From: Lelliottia wanjuensis
GTDB lineage: Bacteria; Pseudomonadota; Gammaproteobacteria; Enterobacterales; Enterobacteriaceae
Reading direction: 5' to 3'
NCBI RefSeq assembly: GCF_030238365.1
Contig: NZ_JASSOT010000052.1
Coordinates: 37,053-101,052, forward strand
DNA length: 64,000 nt
Shown here: positions 56,883 through 64,000 of the stretch, piece after piece
Layout: each line of letters opens with the position of its first letter
Position numbering within the stretch: the first letter of the stretch is position 1
Program-made: the position numbers and the translations under genes
The notes under the pieces: model-generated
Told to the model about the DNA's origin: nothing
Seen by the model: only the letters and a program-made list of their open reading frames with translations
The model's database searches: none

Positions 56883-58301
56883 ATGCGTACGTTCAGTGGC
56901 AAACGTAGTGCGCTGGCGCTGGCTATCGCCGGTGTGACAGCAATGTCGGGCTTTATTGCAGCTCCGCAGGCTCAGGCAGCAGGCTTTATCGATGATTCGA
57001 CACTCACGGGCGGTATCTATTACTGGCAGCGTGAACGTGACCGTAAAGACGTCACCGACGGCGACAAATACAAAGTTAACCTTTCTCACTCCACCTGGAA
57101 CGCCAACCTGGATTTCCAGTCGGGATATGCCGCTGATATGTTCGGTCTGGATATTGCTGCTTTCACGGCCATCGAAATGGCGGAAAACGGCGATAGCGCA
57201 CACCCGAACGAAATCGCGTTCTCCTCCAGCAACAAAGCGTACAAAGAAGACTGGTCTGGCGATAAGAGCGGTATCAGCCTGTATAAAGCGGCGGCAAAAT
57301 TCAAATACGGTCCAGTATGGGCGCGCGGTGGTTACATTCAGCCAACCGGTCAGACCCTGTTAGCCCCACACTGGAGCTTCATGCCGGGTACTTACCAGGG
57401 CGCGGAAGCCGGGGCGAACTTTGACTACGGCGATGCGGGTGCGTTGAGCTTCTCCTACATGTGGACCAACGAGTACAAAGCGCCGTGGCACATCGAGATG
57501 GATGACTTCTATCAGGGCAACCGTAAAACCAAAGTTGATTACCTTCATTCTGTTGGCGCGAAGTATGACTTCAAAAATAACCTCGTTCTTGAAGCCGCAT
57601 TTGGTCAGGCACAGGGCTACATGGATCAGTATTTTGCCAAAGCCTCTTATAAATTTGATTTAGTTGGCAACCCGTTCACCACGAGCTACCAGTTCTATGG
57701 TGCGCGGGATAAGGTGGACGATCAAAAAAATCTGCAGACCAACGATGATGTCCTCCTGGCAAGCGATCTCTATGATGGTACCGCCTGGCTGCAGGCGTTA
57801 ACTTTTGGGTATAAGGTTGGCCAGGTCGATCTGCGTCTTGAAGGTACCTGGGTTAAAGCTGATGGTAATCAGGGCTACTTCCTGCAGCGTATGACGCCGA
57901 CTTACGCGTCATCCAATGGTCGTTTGGATATCTGGTGGGATAACCGCTCAGACTTCAACGCCAACGGTGAAAAAGCCGTCTTCGTCGGAGCAATGTACGA
58001 CCTCAGTAACTGGAATCTGGCCGGATGGTCGGTTGGGGCTTCCTATGCCTATGGCTGGGATGCTAAACCAAGCAGCGCATCCATCTACGATCAGAGTCAG
58101 CGTCTGAAAGAGTCCGCTTATAGTCTTGATGCGTCTTATGTTCTGCAGGACGGCCGCGCGAAGGGCACCATGTTTAAACTGCACTTCACCCAGTATGACA
58201 ACCATTCTGACCTGGCTAGCTATAGCGGCGGCTATAACAACATCTTCCAGGATGAACGTGACGTGAAATTCATGGTTATCGCACCATTCACCATCTTCTG
58301 A
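56883..58301 (+). CDS. chiP: Chitoporin ChiP (OprD family)
   Basis: Outer-membrane channel for chitosugars such as chitobiose. The 472 residues start with a signal peptide ending near AQA/AG (about 31), followed by OprD-type beta-strands and a C-terminal strand [10 protein letters not shown] with terminal Phe, needed for barrel assembly. Length is close to E. coli YbfM. It precedes chiQ by 43 bases. The leader has a ChiX site, so expression should rise only when chitosugar transcripts trap ChiX. Confidence 0.95.
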   Translation: MRTFSGKRSALALAIAGVTAMSGFIAAPQAQAAGFIDDSTLTGGIYYWQRERDRKDVTDGDKYKVNLSHSTWNANLDFQSGYAADMFGLDIAAFTAIEMAENGDSAHPNEIAFSSSNKAYKEDWSGDKSGISLYKAAAKFKYGPVWARGGYIQPTGQTLLAPHWSFMPGTYQGAEAGANFDYGDAGALSFSYMWTNEYKAPWHIEMDDFYQGNRKTKVDYLHSVGAKYDFKNNLVLEAAFGQAQGYMDQYFAKASYKFDLVGNPFTTSYQFYGARDKVDDQKNLQTNDDVLLASDLYDGTAWLQALTFGYKVGQVDLRLEGTWVKADGNQGYFLQRMTPTYASSNGRLDIWWDNRSDFNANGEKAVFVGAMYDLSNWNLAGWSVGASYAYGWDAKPSSASIYDQSQRLKESAYSLDASYVLQDGRAKGTMFKLHFTQYDNHSDLASYSGGYNNIFQDERDVKFMVIAPFTIF

Positions 58302-58344
58302 TGAACTGCCTGGCGGGGCCACACCCGCCGGAATGGAGACCAAC

Positions 58345-58677
58345 ATGTTGAAGAAAATTGTAGTGGTGGCTGTACTGGCATCGGGCCTGGTTGCCTGTGC
58401 GCAGCCTCAGGCACCGAAAGAAGATTCACGTCTCAAAGAGGCTTACAGCACCTGTATCAACACCGCGGAAGGCTCGCCGGAGAAAATCCAGGCCTGCCAG
58501 AGCGTGCTGACGGTACTGAAGAAAGAAAAGGCGCATGAGCAATTTGCGACGCAAGAGAATGTTCGCGTGATGGACTATCAGGCCTGTATCCAGGCGCGTA
58601 AAACGGGTAATGGTGAAGCAGTGAAAGCCGATTGCGGCCAGCTCTGGCAGGAAATTCGCAAGAACAACGCGCAGTAA
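58345..58677 (+). CDS. chiQ: ChiQ lipoprotein
   Basis: Small predicted outer-membrane lipoprotein of 110 residues, formerly YbfN. Signal peptide with lipobox LVAC (Cys at 18), followed by a helical mature part with conserved Cys pairs (STCINTAE, QACQSVL, YQACIQ, ADCGQLW) that may form disulfides. GGAG lies 6 bases before the ATG. Co-transcribed with chiP; its function in chitosugar uptake is not established. Confidence 0.93.
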   Translation: MLKKIVVVAVLASGLVACAQPQAPKEDSRLKEAYSTCINTAEGSPEKIQACQSVLTVLKKEKAHEQFATQENVRVMDYQACIQARKTGNGEAVKADCGQLWQEIRKNNAQ

Positions 58678-58690
58678 TCTGCGTTCATCA

Positions 58691-58723
58691 ACGCCCGGCA
58701 GCGAGAGCTCGCCGGGCGTTTTG
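58691..58723 (+). terminator. Intrinsic terminator of chiPQ
   Basis: A 9-bp stem ACGCCCGGC / GCCGGGCGT with an 11-base loop, followed by four T. Confidence 0.85.
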
Positions 58724-58737
58724 CATTTATTGCAGGC

Positions 58738-58765
58738 AAAAAAAAAGCCAACCGTCAGGTTGGCT
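58738..58765 (-). terminator. Intrinsic terminator of fur
   Basis: AGCCAACC / GGTTGGCT stem with a 4-base loop; on the minus strand it is followed by nine T. Confidence 0.92.
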
Positions 58766-58782
58766 CAGAGTATGAAGCAGAA

Positions 58783-59229
58783 TTATTTGGTATCGTGAGC
58801 GTGCTCGTTTTCGCGGCAATCGCCTTCAGCACAGTGACCATACAGATACAGGCTATGGTTGGTCAGACGGATGCCATGTCGGGTGGCAATCTCACGCTGA
58901 CGTGCTTCGATAGAGTCATCGCTAAACTCAATCACCTTGCCGCAGTCGAGGCAAATCAGGTGATCGTGGTGATGCTGCTGCGTCAGTTCAAAAACGGATT
59001 TACCGCCTTCAAAATTATGACGGGTGACAATGCCGGCGTCATCGAACTGGTTCAGAACGCGGTATACGGTCGCCAGCCCAATCTCTTCGCCCATGTCGAT
59101 CAGACGCTTGTATAAGTCTTCCGCACTGACGTGATGGTTGTCCGGCCCTTGCAGAACTTCCAGGATTTTTAAACGAGGAAGCGTCACTTTCAGGCCAGCC
59201 TTCTTTAATGCGGTATTGTTGTCAGTCAT
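58783..59229 (-). CDS. fur: Ferric uptake regulator Fur
   Basis: Iron-responsive repressor of 148 residues. The N-terminal winged helix (KVTLPRLKILEVLQ, then EEIGLATVYRVLNQFDDAG as recognition part) is followed by the dimer domain with the metal site QQHHHDHLICLDCGK (Cys93 and Cys96). Length equals E. coli. The upstream gap to fldA (59230-59522) probably holds the fur promoters; in E. coli some transcripts also come from fldA, linking iron control to oxidative stress. Confidence 0.97.
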   Translation of the reverse strand: MTDNNTALKKAGLKVTLPRLKILEVLQGPDNHHVSAEDLYKRLIDMGEEIGLATVYRVLNQFDDAGIVTRHNFEGGKSVFELTQQHHHDHLICLDCGKVIEFSDDSIEARQREIATRHGIRLTNHSLYLYGHCAEGDCRENEHAHDTK

Positions 59230-59522
59230 GCGGAATCTGTCCTGTTGCTAAACGATTCACTTCCTTAAGAAGTGACAGAAAATGCAGTTGGGATAATGCG
59301 TCTCATTATAGAACTGCCATGTCTAAATGAAAACCGCAAGTCTCAAGCAAAGTATGCTTATAAAAACGTGGTATCACCAACAAACTTGTTCGATGGCATC
59401 CACTTTAACCCTGGGACATTGTACAGGTATGAACGCAAAAGTTAAAAATTTGTAGCAATTATTTTGATTGGAATTATCTATCAATGAGGCATAGCGTAAA
59501 ACGCTACACCTCACAGATTTGA

Positions 59523-60053
59523 TCAGGCGTTCAGAATGTCGTCGAGGTGCAGTTCTTCGCGGATCTGTTTCACCCACTTGTCGACGCGCTCTGCGGTCAG
59601 CTCTGGCTGACGGTCTTCGTCGATAGCGAGGCCAACAAAGTGGTCGTCATCCGCCAGGCCTTTAGAAGCTTCGAAATGATAGCCCGCCGTTGGCCAGTGG
59701 CCGACGATCGCGGCGCCGCGTGGCTCAATGATGTCGCGGATGGTGCCCAGCGCATCACAGAAGTACTCTGCGTAATCTTCCTGGTCGCCGCAGCCGAAGA
59801 GGGCCACGAGCTTGCCGTTGAAATCGACTTCTTCCAGCGTCGGGAAGAAATCATCCCAGTCACACTGCGCTTCGCCGTAGTACCAGGTTGGGATGCCGAG
59901 CAGCAGAATATCGTAGCCTTCGAGATCTTCTTTGCTGCTCTTAGCAATGTCATGCACGTCGGCAACGTCTTTACCAAGCTGTTTTTGAATGTTTTTTGCG
60001 ATGTTTTCGGTATTACCGGTATCGCTGCCGAAAAAAATGCCGATGATTGCCAT
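59523..60053 (-). CDS. fldA: Flavodoxin 1
   Basis: FMN electron carrier of 176 residues used by biotin synthase, MetH reactivation, and isoprenoid enzymes IspG/IspH. The phosphate-binding loop [11 protein letters not shown] is at 9-19 and the FMN-contact loops [14 protein letters not shown] (about 56) and [12 protein letters not shown] (about 90) are intact. The start at 60053 gives [10 protein letters not shown]; the open frame extends 21 codons upstream without conservation. It is encoded upstream of fur as in E. coli. Confidence 0.97.
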   Translation of the reverse strand: MAIIGIFFGSDTGNTENIAKNIQKQLGKDVADVHDIAKSSKEDLEGYDILLLGIPTWYYGEAQCDWDDFFPTLEEVDFNGKLVALFGCGDQEDYAEYFCDALGTIRDIIEPRGAAIVGHWPTAGYHFEASKGLADDDHFVGLAIDEDRQPELTAERVDKWVKQIREELHLDDILNA

Positions 60054-60210
60054 GAGTAAAATAACCTCTTGAAACTTAATGGTATGGTGGCGCAATTTGT
60101 CCACGGATAAGGGCAATCATAGCAGAACAGGGAAGTCTGCGGAAACAGCTATCACGCGGGACTGCACTCTGTGCTACATGAAAGGGACAAATGAGTGGAT
60201 TTTCAGACGA

Positions 60211-60498
60211 TCACCTGGTGCTGCGCCACGCCTGAAGTTGCGCCATCAGCATCTCTTCAATCAGCTCGCTGCGGCTGATTTCGCGGGCGTCGGCCAGTTC
60301 ACTTAAGGCGTCAGCCGCTTCCGCGTTGAGTTTTAGCTCGACGCGTTTAAGCCCACGACTCTTGTCGCGTTTTAGCTGATTGCGCTTATTGATGCGCAAC
60401 TGTTCATCACGCGAAAGCGGATTGGTTTTTGGTCGTCCCGGTCGACGTTCAGTCGCGAACAGATCTAATGTCGTGCGGTCCGTTTGTTCTTTGGCCAT
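60211..60498 (-). CDS. ybfE: YbfE, LexA-regulon protein
   Basis: Small basic protein of 95 residues. The N-terminal half is Arg/Lys-rich (RRPGRPKTNPLSR, an AT-hook-like GRPK) and the C-terminal half resembles a ribbon-helix-helix element (KRVELKLNAEAADALSELA, then SRSELIEEML). Likely DNA-binding. In E. coli it is LexA-repressed; here the expected box is degenerate. It lies between fldA and ybfF. Confidence 0.9.
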   Translation of the reverse strand: MAKEQTDRTTLDLFATERRPGRPKTNPLSRDEQLRINKRNQLKRDKSRGLKRVELKLNAEAADALSELADAREISRSELIEEMLMAQLQAWRSTR

Positions 60499-60558
60499 GA
60501 TTCAGAGACTTCGGGGGAAAACAAGCAGCCCTGCTATTGCCGGGGCGATGAGCGCGAC

Positions 60559-60587
60559 ATCATACATGACGTCAACCTGCACGCCAA
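60559..60587 (-). promoter_or_regulatory. Probable promoter of ybfE
   Basis: On the minus strand TTGGCG (-35) and TATGAT (-10) are 17 bases apart, about 60 bases before the ybfE start. Confidence 0.55.
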
Positions 60588-60627
60588 CGACTGGTGACCC
60601 GCAGGCAACCGGTCGCTGGCTTTTTAA

Positions 60628-61401
60628 TCAAATCGCATTATCAGAGAGATAACGACGAATCGCCCGCAGTACGGCTTCCGGTTTTTCGGCGTGAACCCAG
60701 TGTCCGGCTCCAGCTACCACATGCGCACGCGCCTGCGGGAATTGCGCCAGCAGCTCATCGCGATACGCGTCGGTGACGTACGGGGAGTTGCCACCGCGAA
60801 TAAACAGGGTAGGGTGCGGCCAGGCCGGAACGTTGTCCCAGCCGACAATATGGGAATACTGATCCCACAGCACCGGCACGTTAAAACGCCATGCGCCATC
60901 GACGAAGGATTTCAGCAGAAACTGCACCACGCCCTCTTCATCCAGATGTTCGCGCATCACCGCCGCTGCCTTTTGGCGCGTGGAAACGCCCGCCTCGGTC
61001 ACGGCGTTGATCGCCGCAAAGATTTCGTCATGACGGCGCACATCGTAATCCACCGGGGCGACGTCGATCACCACCAATTGCTCGATACGCTCAGGAGCCA
61101 GCGCCGTCAGAGCCATGACCGCTTTGCCGCCCATGGAATGGCCAATCAGCGTCGCTTTTTCAATCTGGTTGGCATCGAGGGTATCCAGCAGATCTTGCGC
61201 CATCGCGGCGTAGGTCATCTCCGGGCTGCGCTCGGAAAGGCCGTGGTTACGCATATCCACCTGCAGGATATCGTGGTCGGCCACCAGATCGCGGGCCAGC
61301 ACGCCCAGGTTATCGAGGCTGCCAAACAGGCCATGAACCAGTACGATGGGAGAATTATTGTTCGGCGATTGTGCAGATTGCGCTCGGCTATTCAATTTCA
61401 T
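60628..61401 (-). CDS. ybfF: Alpha/beta-hydrolase esterase YbfF
   Basis: Esterase of 257 residues acting on acyl-CoA or malonyl-CoA-type esters in E. coli. The fold is evident from VLVHGLFGS (oxyanion region, about 20-28), the nucleophile elbow GHSMGG (Ser near 90) and the catalytic His in GAGHWVHAEKP (about 237). It starts MKLNSRAQSAQ like E. coli MKLNIRAQTAQ. Divergent from seqA. Confidence 0.94.
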   Translation of the reverse strand: MKLNSRAQSAQSPNNNSPIVLVHGLFGSLDNLGVLARDLVADHDILQVDMRNHGLSERSPEMTYAAMAQDLLDTLDANQIEKATLIGHSMGGKAVMALTALAPERIEQLVVIDVAPVDYDVRRHDEIFAAINAVTEAGVSTRQKAAAVMREHLDEEGVVQFLLKSFVDGAWRFNVPVLWDQYSHIVGWDNVPAWPHPTLFIRGGNSPYVTDAYRDELLAQFPQARAHVVAGAGHWVHAEKPEAVLRAIRRYLSDNAI

Positions 61402-61584
61402 GGCAAAGTTCTTTTTTTACGTATGTCAGGTTAGGGTATTATGTTGACCATTCTGCCGCCCGGCTGCAAGGTTCCAGTTTAATCTGACTTTTGCCGCAAG
61501 CCTGGCTTGACCCTATCCGCGGTTGGGATTAGCCCTTATAATCCCAACGACTTGTATTCAGATAAGATATTGCACTGGATTAAG

Positions 61585-62127
61585 ATGAAAACAATCGAAG
61601 TTGATGATGAGCTCTATCAGTATATTGCCAGCCACACGCGACATATTGGCGAGAGTGCGTCCGACATTTTACGGCGTATGCTGAAATTTTCCGCCGCCTC
61701 ACAGCCCGCAACTCCGGTTTCTAAAGAGGTTCGTCAGCCGAGCGCTGCTGTTGAAGTCAAAACAGTCGCCCCGGTGAAAGACAAAGTCCGCGCCATGCGT
61801 GAACTGCTGCTTTCCGACGAATACGCCGAGCAGAAGAAAGCGGTTAACCGCTTTATGCTGGTGCTGTCTACACTCTATTCACTGGATAACAAAGCGTTTG
61901 CCGAAGCCACTGATTCGCTTCATGGCCGTACCCGCGTCTACTTCGCGGGCGACGAGCAGACGCTGCTTGCCAACGGCAATCAAACCAAACCTAAGCATGT
62001 CCCTGGTACGCCGTACTGGGTGATCACCAACACCAACACCGGACGCAAATGCAGCATGGTCGAACACATCATGCAGTCGATGCAATTCCCGGCGGAATTG
62101 ATTGAAAAGGTTTGCGGTACCATTTAA
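61585..62127 (+). CDS. seqA: Replication-initiation negative regulator SeqA
   Basis: Binds hemimethylated GATC sites and sequesters oriC after initiation. The 180 residues have an N-terminal multimerisation part (MKTIEVDDELYQYIASHT) and a C-terminal DNA-binding domain with GRTRVYFAGDEQTLL, NGNQTKPKHVPG and WVITNTNTGRKCSM. The start at 61585 has the family N-terminus; 26 upstream open codons are not conserved. It precedes pgm by 24 bases, the E. coli seqA-pgm operon. Confidence 0.97.
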   Translation: MKTIEVDDELYQYIASHTRHIGESASDILRRMLKFSAASQPATPVSKEVRQPSAAVEVKTVAPVKDKVRAMRELLLSDEYAEQKKAVNRFMLVLSTLYSLDNKAFAEATDSLHGRTRVYFAGDEQTLLANGNQTKPKHVPGTPYWVITNTNTGRKCSMVEHIMQSMQFPAELIEKVCGTI

Positions 62128-62151
62128 CCCTTGCACAGGAAGGACCAGGCA

Positions 62152-63792
62152 ATGGCAAATCACGAACGTGCGGGTCAGCCTGCACAACAAAGCGATTTGA
62201 TTAACGTCGCTCAACTCACCGCGCAGTACTACGTGCTGAAGCCGGAAGTGGGCAACGCAGAACACGCAGTGAAGTTTGGTACGTCTGGCCACCGCGGCAG
62301 CGCGGCGCGCCATAGCTTTAACGAACCGCATATTCTGGCCATTGCCCAGGCCATCGCGGAAGAGCGCGCGAAAAATGGCGTGACCGGTCCGTGCTATGTC
62401 GGGAAAGACACCCACGCCCTGTCCGAACCGGCATTCATCTCCGTGCTGGAAGTGCTGGCCGCGAACGGCGTTGACGTGATCGTCCAGGAAGACAACGGCT
62501 TTACGCCGACCCCTGCGGTCTCGAACGCCATTCTGGTGCACAACAAAAAAGGCGGCGCGCAGGCAGACGGTATCGTTATCACCCCGTCGCACAACCCGCC
62601 GGACGACGGTGGTATCAAGTACAACCCACCGAACGGTGGACCGGCTGATACCAACGTCACCAAAGTGGTCGAAGACCGCGCCAACGCGCTGCTGGCTGCT
62701 GGCCTGAACGGCGTGAAACGTATTTCACTGGATGAGGCCATGGCCTCCGGCCATGTGAAAGAGCTGGATCTGGTGCAGCCGTTTATTGAAGGGCTGGCGG
62801 ATATCGTCGATATCGCCGCGATTCAAAAAGCGGGCCTGAAGCTGGGCGTGGATCCGCTCGGCGGTTCCGGGATCGAATACTGGAAGCGCATTGCCGAATT
62901 CTACAAGCTGGATCTGACCATCGTGAACGATCAGGTCGATCAGACCTTCCGCTTTATGCACCTCGACAAAGATGGCGCTATCCGTATGGACTGCTCCTCC
63001 GAGTGTGCGATGGCCGGTCTGCTGGCTCTGCGCGATAAGTTCGATCTGGCGTTTGCCAACGACCCGGACTACGACCGCCACGGGATCGTCACCCCGGCGG
63101 GCCTGATGAATCCGAACCACTACCTGGCCGTTGCGATTAACTATCTGTTCCAGCATCGTCCACAGTGGGGCAAAGAGGTCGCCGTCGGTAAAACGCTGGT
63201 CTCTTCCGCAATGATTGACCGCGTGGTGAACGATCTGGGCCGCAAGCTGGTAGAAGTGCCGGTGGGCTTCAAATGGTTTGTTGACGGTCTGCACGACGGC
63301 AGCTTCGGTTTCGGCGGCGAAGAGAGCGCGGGGGCATCCTTCCTGCGTTTCGACGGTACGCCGTGGTCGACGGATAAAGACGGGATCATTATGTGCCTGC
63401 TGGCGGCGGAAATCACCGCGGTCACCGGTAAGAACCCGCAGGAGCATTACAACGAGCTGGCCGCTCGCTTTGGTGCGCCGAGCTACAACCGTATTCAGGC
63501 GGGAGCCACTTCCGCGCAGAAAGCGGCGCTGTCTAAGCTCTCCCCTGAGATGGTGAGCGCGGATACGCTGGCGGGTGACCCGATCACCGCGCGTCTGACG
63601 GCGGCACCGGGTAATGGGGCGTCTATCGGTGGTCTGAAAGTGATGACCGAGAACGGCTGGTTTGCAGCACGTCCATCCGGTACGGAAGATGCGTACAAAA
63701 TTTACTGCGAAAGCTTCCTCGGCGACGAACACCGTAAGCTGATTGAGAAAGAAGCGGTAGAGATTGTGAGTGAAGTGTTGAAGAACGCGTAA
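62152..63792 (+). CDS. pgm: Phosphoglucomutase Pgm
   Basis: Interconverts glucose-1- and glucose-6-phosphate, providing precursors for glycogen, UDP-glucose and LPS. The 546 residues contain the active-site Ser in [11 protein letters not shown] (about 146), metal-binding DPDYDRHG (about 304), sugar-binding GGEESAGAS (about 390) and the phosphate-binding [10 protein letters not shown] near the C-terminus. AGGAAGGA precedes the ATG at 62152. UDP-glucose, the substrate of the glucan synthase in this window, depends on this enzyme. Confidence 0.97.
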   Translation: MANHERAGQPAQQSDLINVAQLTAQYYVLKPEVGNAEHAVKFGTSGHRGSAARHSFNEPHILAIAQAIAEERAKNGVTGPCYVGKDTHALSEPAFISVLEVLAANGVDVIVQEDNGFTPTPAVSNAILVHNKKGGAQADGIVITPSHNPPDDGGIKYNPPNGGPADTNVTKVVEDRANALLAAGLNGVKRISLDEAMASGHVKELDLVQPFIEGLADIVDIAAIQKAGLKLGVDPLGGSGIEYWKRIAEFYKLDLTIVNDQVDQTFRFMHLDKDGAIRMDCSSECAMAGLLALRDKFDLAFANDPDYDRHGIVTPAGLMNPNHYLAVAINYLFQHRPQWGKEVAVGKTLVSSAMIDRVVNDLGRKLVEVPVGFKWFVDGLHDGSFGFGGEESAGASFLRFDGTPWSTDKDGIIMCLLAAEITAVTGKNPQEHYNELAARFGAPSYNRIQAGATSAQKAALSKLSPEMVSADTLAGDPITARLTAAPGNGASIGGLKVMTENGWFAARPSGTEDAYKIYCESFLGDEHRKLIEKEAVEIVSEVLKNA

Positions 63793-63805
63793 TTCTGCGG
63801 TCTGT

Positions 63806-63840
63806 TTGCCGGGTGGCGGCTCCGCCTTACCCGGCCTACA
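63806..63840. repeat. Single REP unit after pgm
   Basis: GTTTGCCGGGTGGCGG...CCGCCTTACCCGGCCTAC palindrome, same family as the units in the gltI-lnt gap, 14 bases after the pgm stop. Confidence 0.85.
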
Positions 63841-63861
63841 AAACTGCTCTGCGGTCTGATG

Positions 63862-64000
63862 CCCTCACCCCAACCCTTATGTCTTGATCTTCTCCGCTTC
63901 TGCGGAGAAGATCCCCGACTGATCATCGGGAGGTTACCGGTGAGCATCACCCGGCCCTGGTGCCACTGAGCCCGTGGGAGAGATTATGCCCCGGTAACCT
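63862..64000. other. Hairpin-rich, probably structured region at the window edge
   Basis: Consecutive perfect or near-perfect inverted repeats: a 12-bp stem at 63886-63897/63902-63913, a CCCGA/TCGGG stem at 63914-63930, GGTGA/TCACC at 63939-63951, and a long-range 10-bp pair AGGTTACCGG (63931-63940) with CCGGTAACCT (63991-64000). Short blocks (ATCGGGAGG, CCGGTGAGCATC, GCCACTG, GTGGGAGAG) occur in the order seen in cobalamin riboswitches. The flanks also resemble the dispersed CCCTCACCC / GTGGGAGAG repeat. The element continues past the window, so its nature is open. Confidence 0.45.

Noticed and set aside
63940..63969. Nine-codon leader-like frame (GTG start after GGGAGG)
   Set aside because: Too short, inside a hairpin-rich region, and no regulated downstream gene is visible in the window.

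Overview
The window is a chromosomal segment of a Gram-negative enterobacterium. Gene content and order from 5.6 to 63.8 kb follow the Escherichia coli / Salmonella pagP to pgm region almost gene for gene. Palindromic REP-type repeats, an intact ybeM, and a cyclic glucan synthase between leuS and ybeL suggest Enterobacter, Lelliottia or a close relative rather than E. coli. The genus is inferred from layout and remembered family sequences, not from a search.

Layout. (1) 0-5.4 kb: the end of a Cus/Sil-type heavy-metal RND efflux operon, outer-membrane channel (cut by the window), adaptor, pump. (2) 5.6-8.4 kb: pagP, cspE, a 27-residue membrane protein, crcB, ybeM, tatE. (3) 8.4-23.4 kb, minus strand: lipoate synthesis (lipA, ybeF, lipB, ybeD), cell-shape and peptidoglycan genes (dacA, rlpA, mrdB, mrdA), ribosome-linked rlmH and rsfS, then nadD, holA, lptE, leuS. 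The cobC gene that E. coli has between nadD and rsfS is absent. (4) 23.5-32.8 kb: accessory block with a 2858-residue cyclic beta-1,2-glucan synthase, a 91-residue unknown protein and a 54-residue zinc-ribbon protein. (5) 32.9-45.3 kb: ybeL, rihA, the gltIJKL glutamate/aspartate transporter with an SroC-like sRNA, a REP cluster, lnt, ybeX-ybeY-ybeZ, miaB, ubiF. (6) 45.3-46.1 kb: seven-tRNA operon Met-Leu-Gln-Gln-Met-Gln-Gln. (7) 46.3-58.7 kb: asnB and the amino-sugar block nagD-nagC-nagA-nagB / nagE, glnS, chiP-chiQ. (8) 58.8-63.8 kb: fur, fldA, ybfE, ybfF, seqA, pgm.

How the genes work together. The nag genes and chiPQ form a chitin/GlcNAc programme: chitosugars enter through ChiP, GlcNAc is phosphorylated by NagE, then deacetylated (NagA) and deaminated (NagB). 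Two NagC-like boxes about 94 bp apart with a CRP-like site between them lie in the nagB-nagE gap, and a 13-base match to the ChiX sRNA seed covers the chiP ribosome-binding site. The rlmH-rsfS-mrdA-mrdB-rlpA cluster couples translation with envelope elongation; Lnt, LptE and PagP act on outer-membrane lipids and lipoproteins.

Most of the window is conserved core genome. The less ordinary parts are the glucan synthase block, the tiny membrane protein beside the fluoride channel gene, the apparently mosaic NagE, the REP-rich gltI-lnt gap, and a hairpin-rich stretch at the right edge that partly resembles a cobalamin riboswitch.
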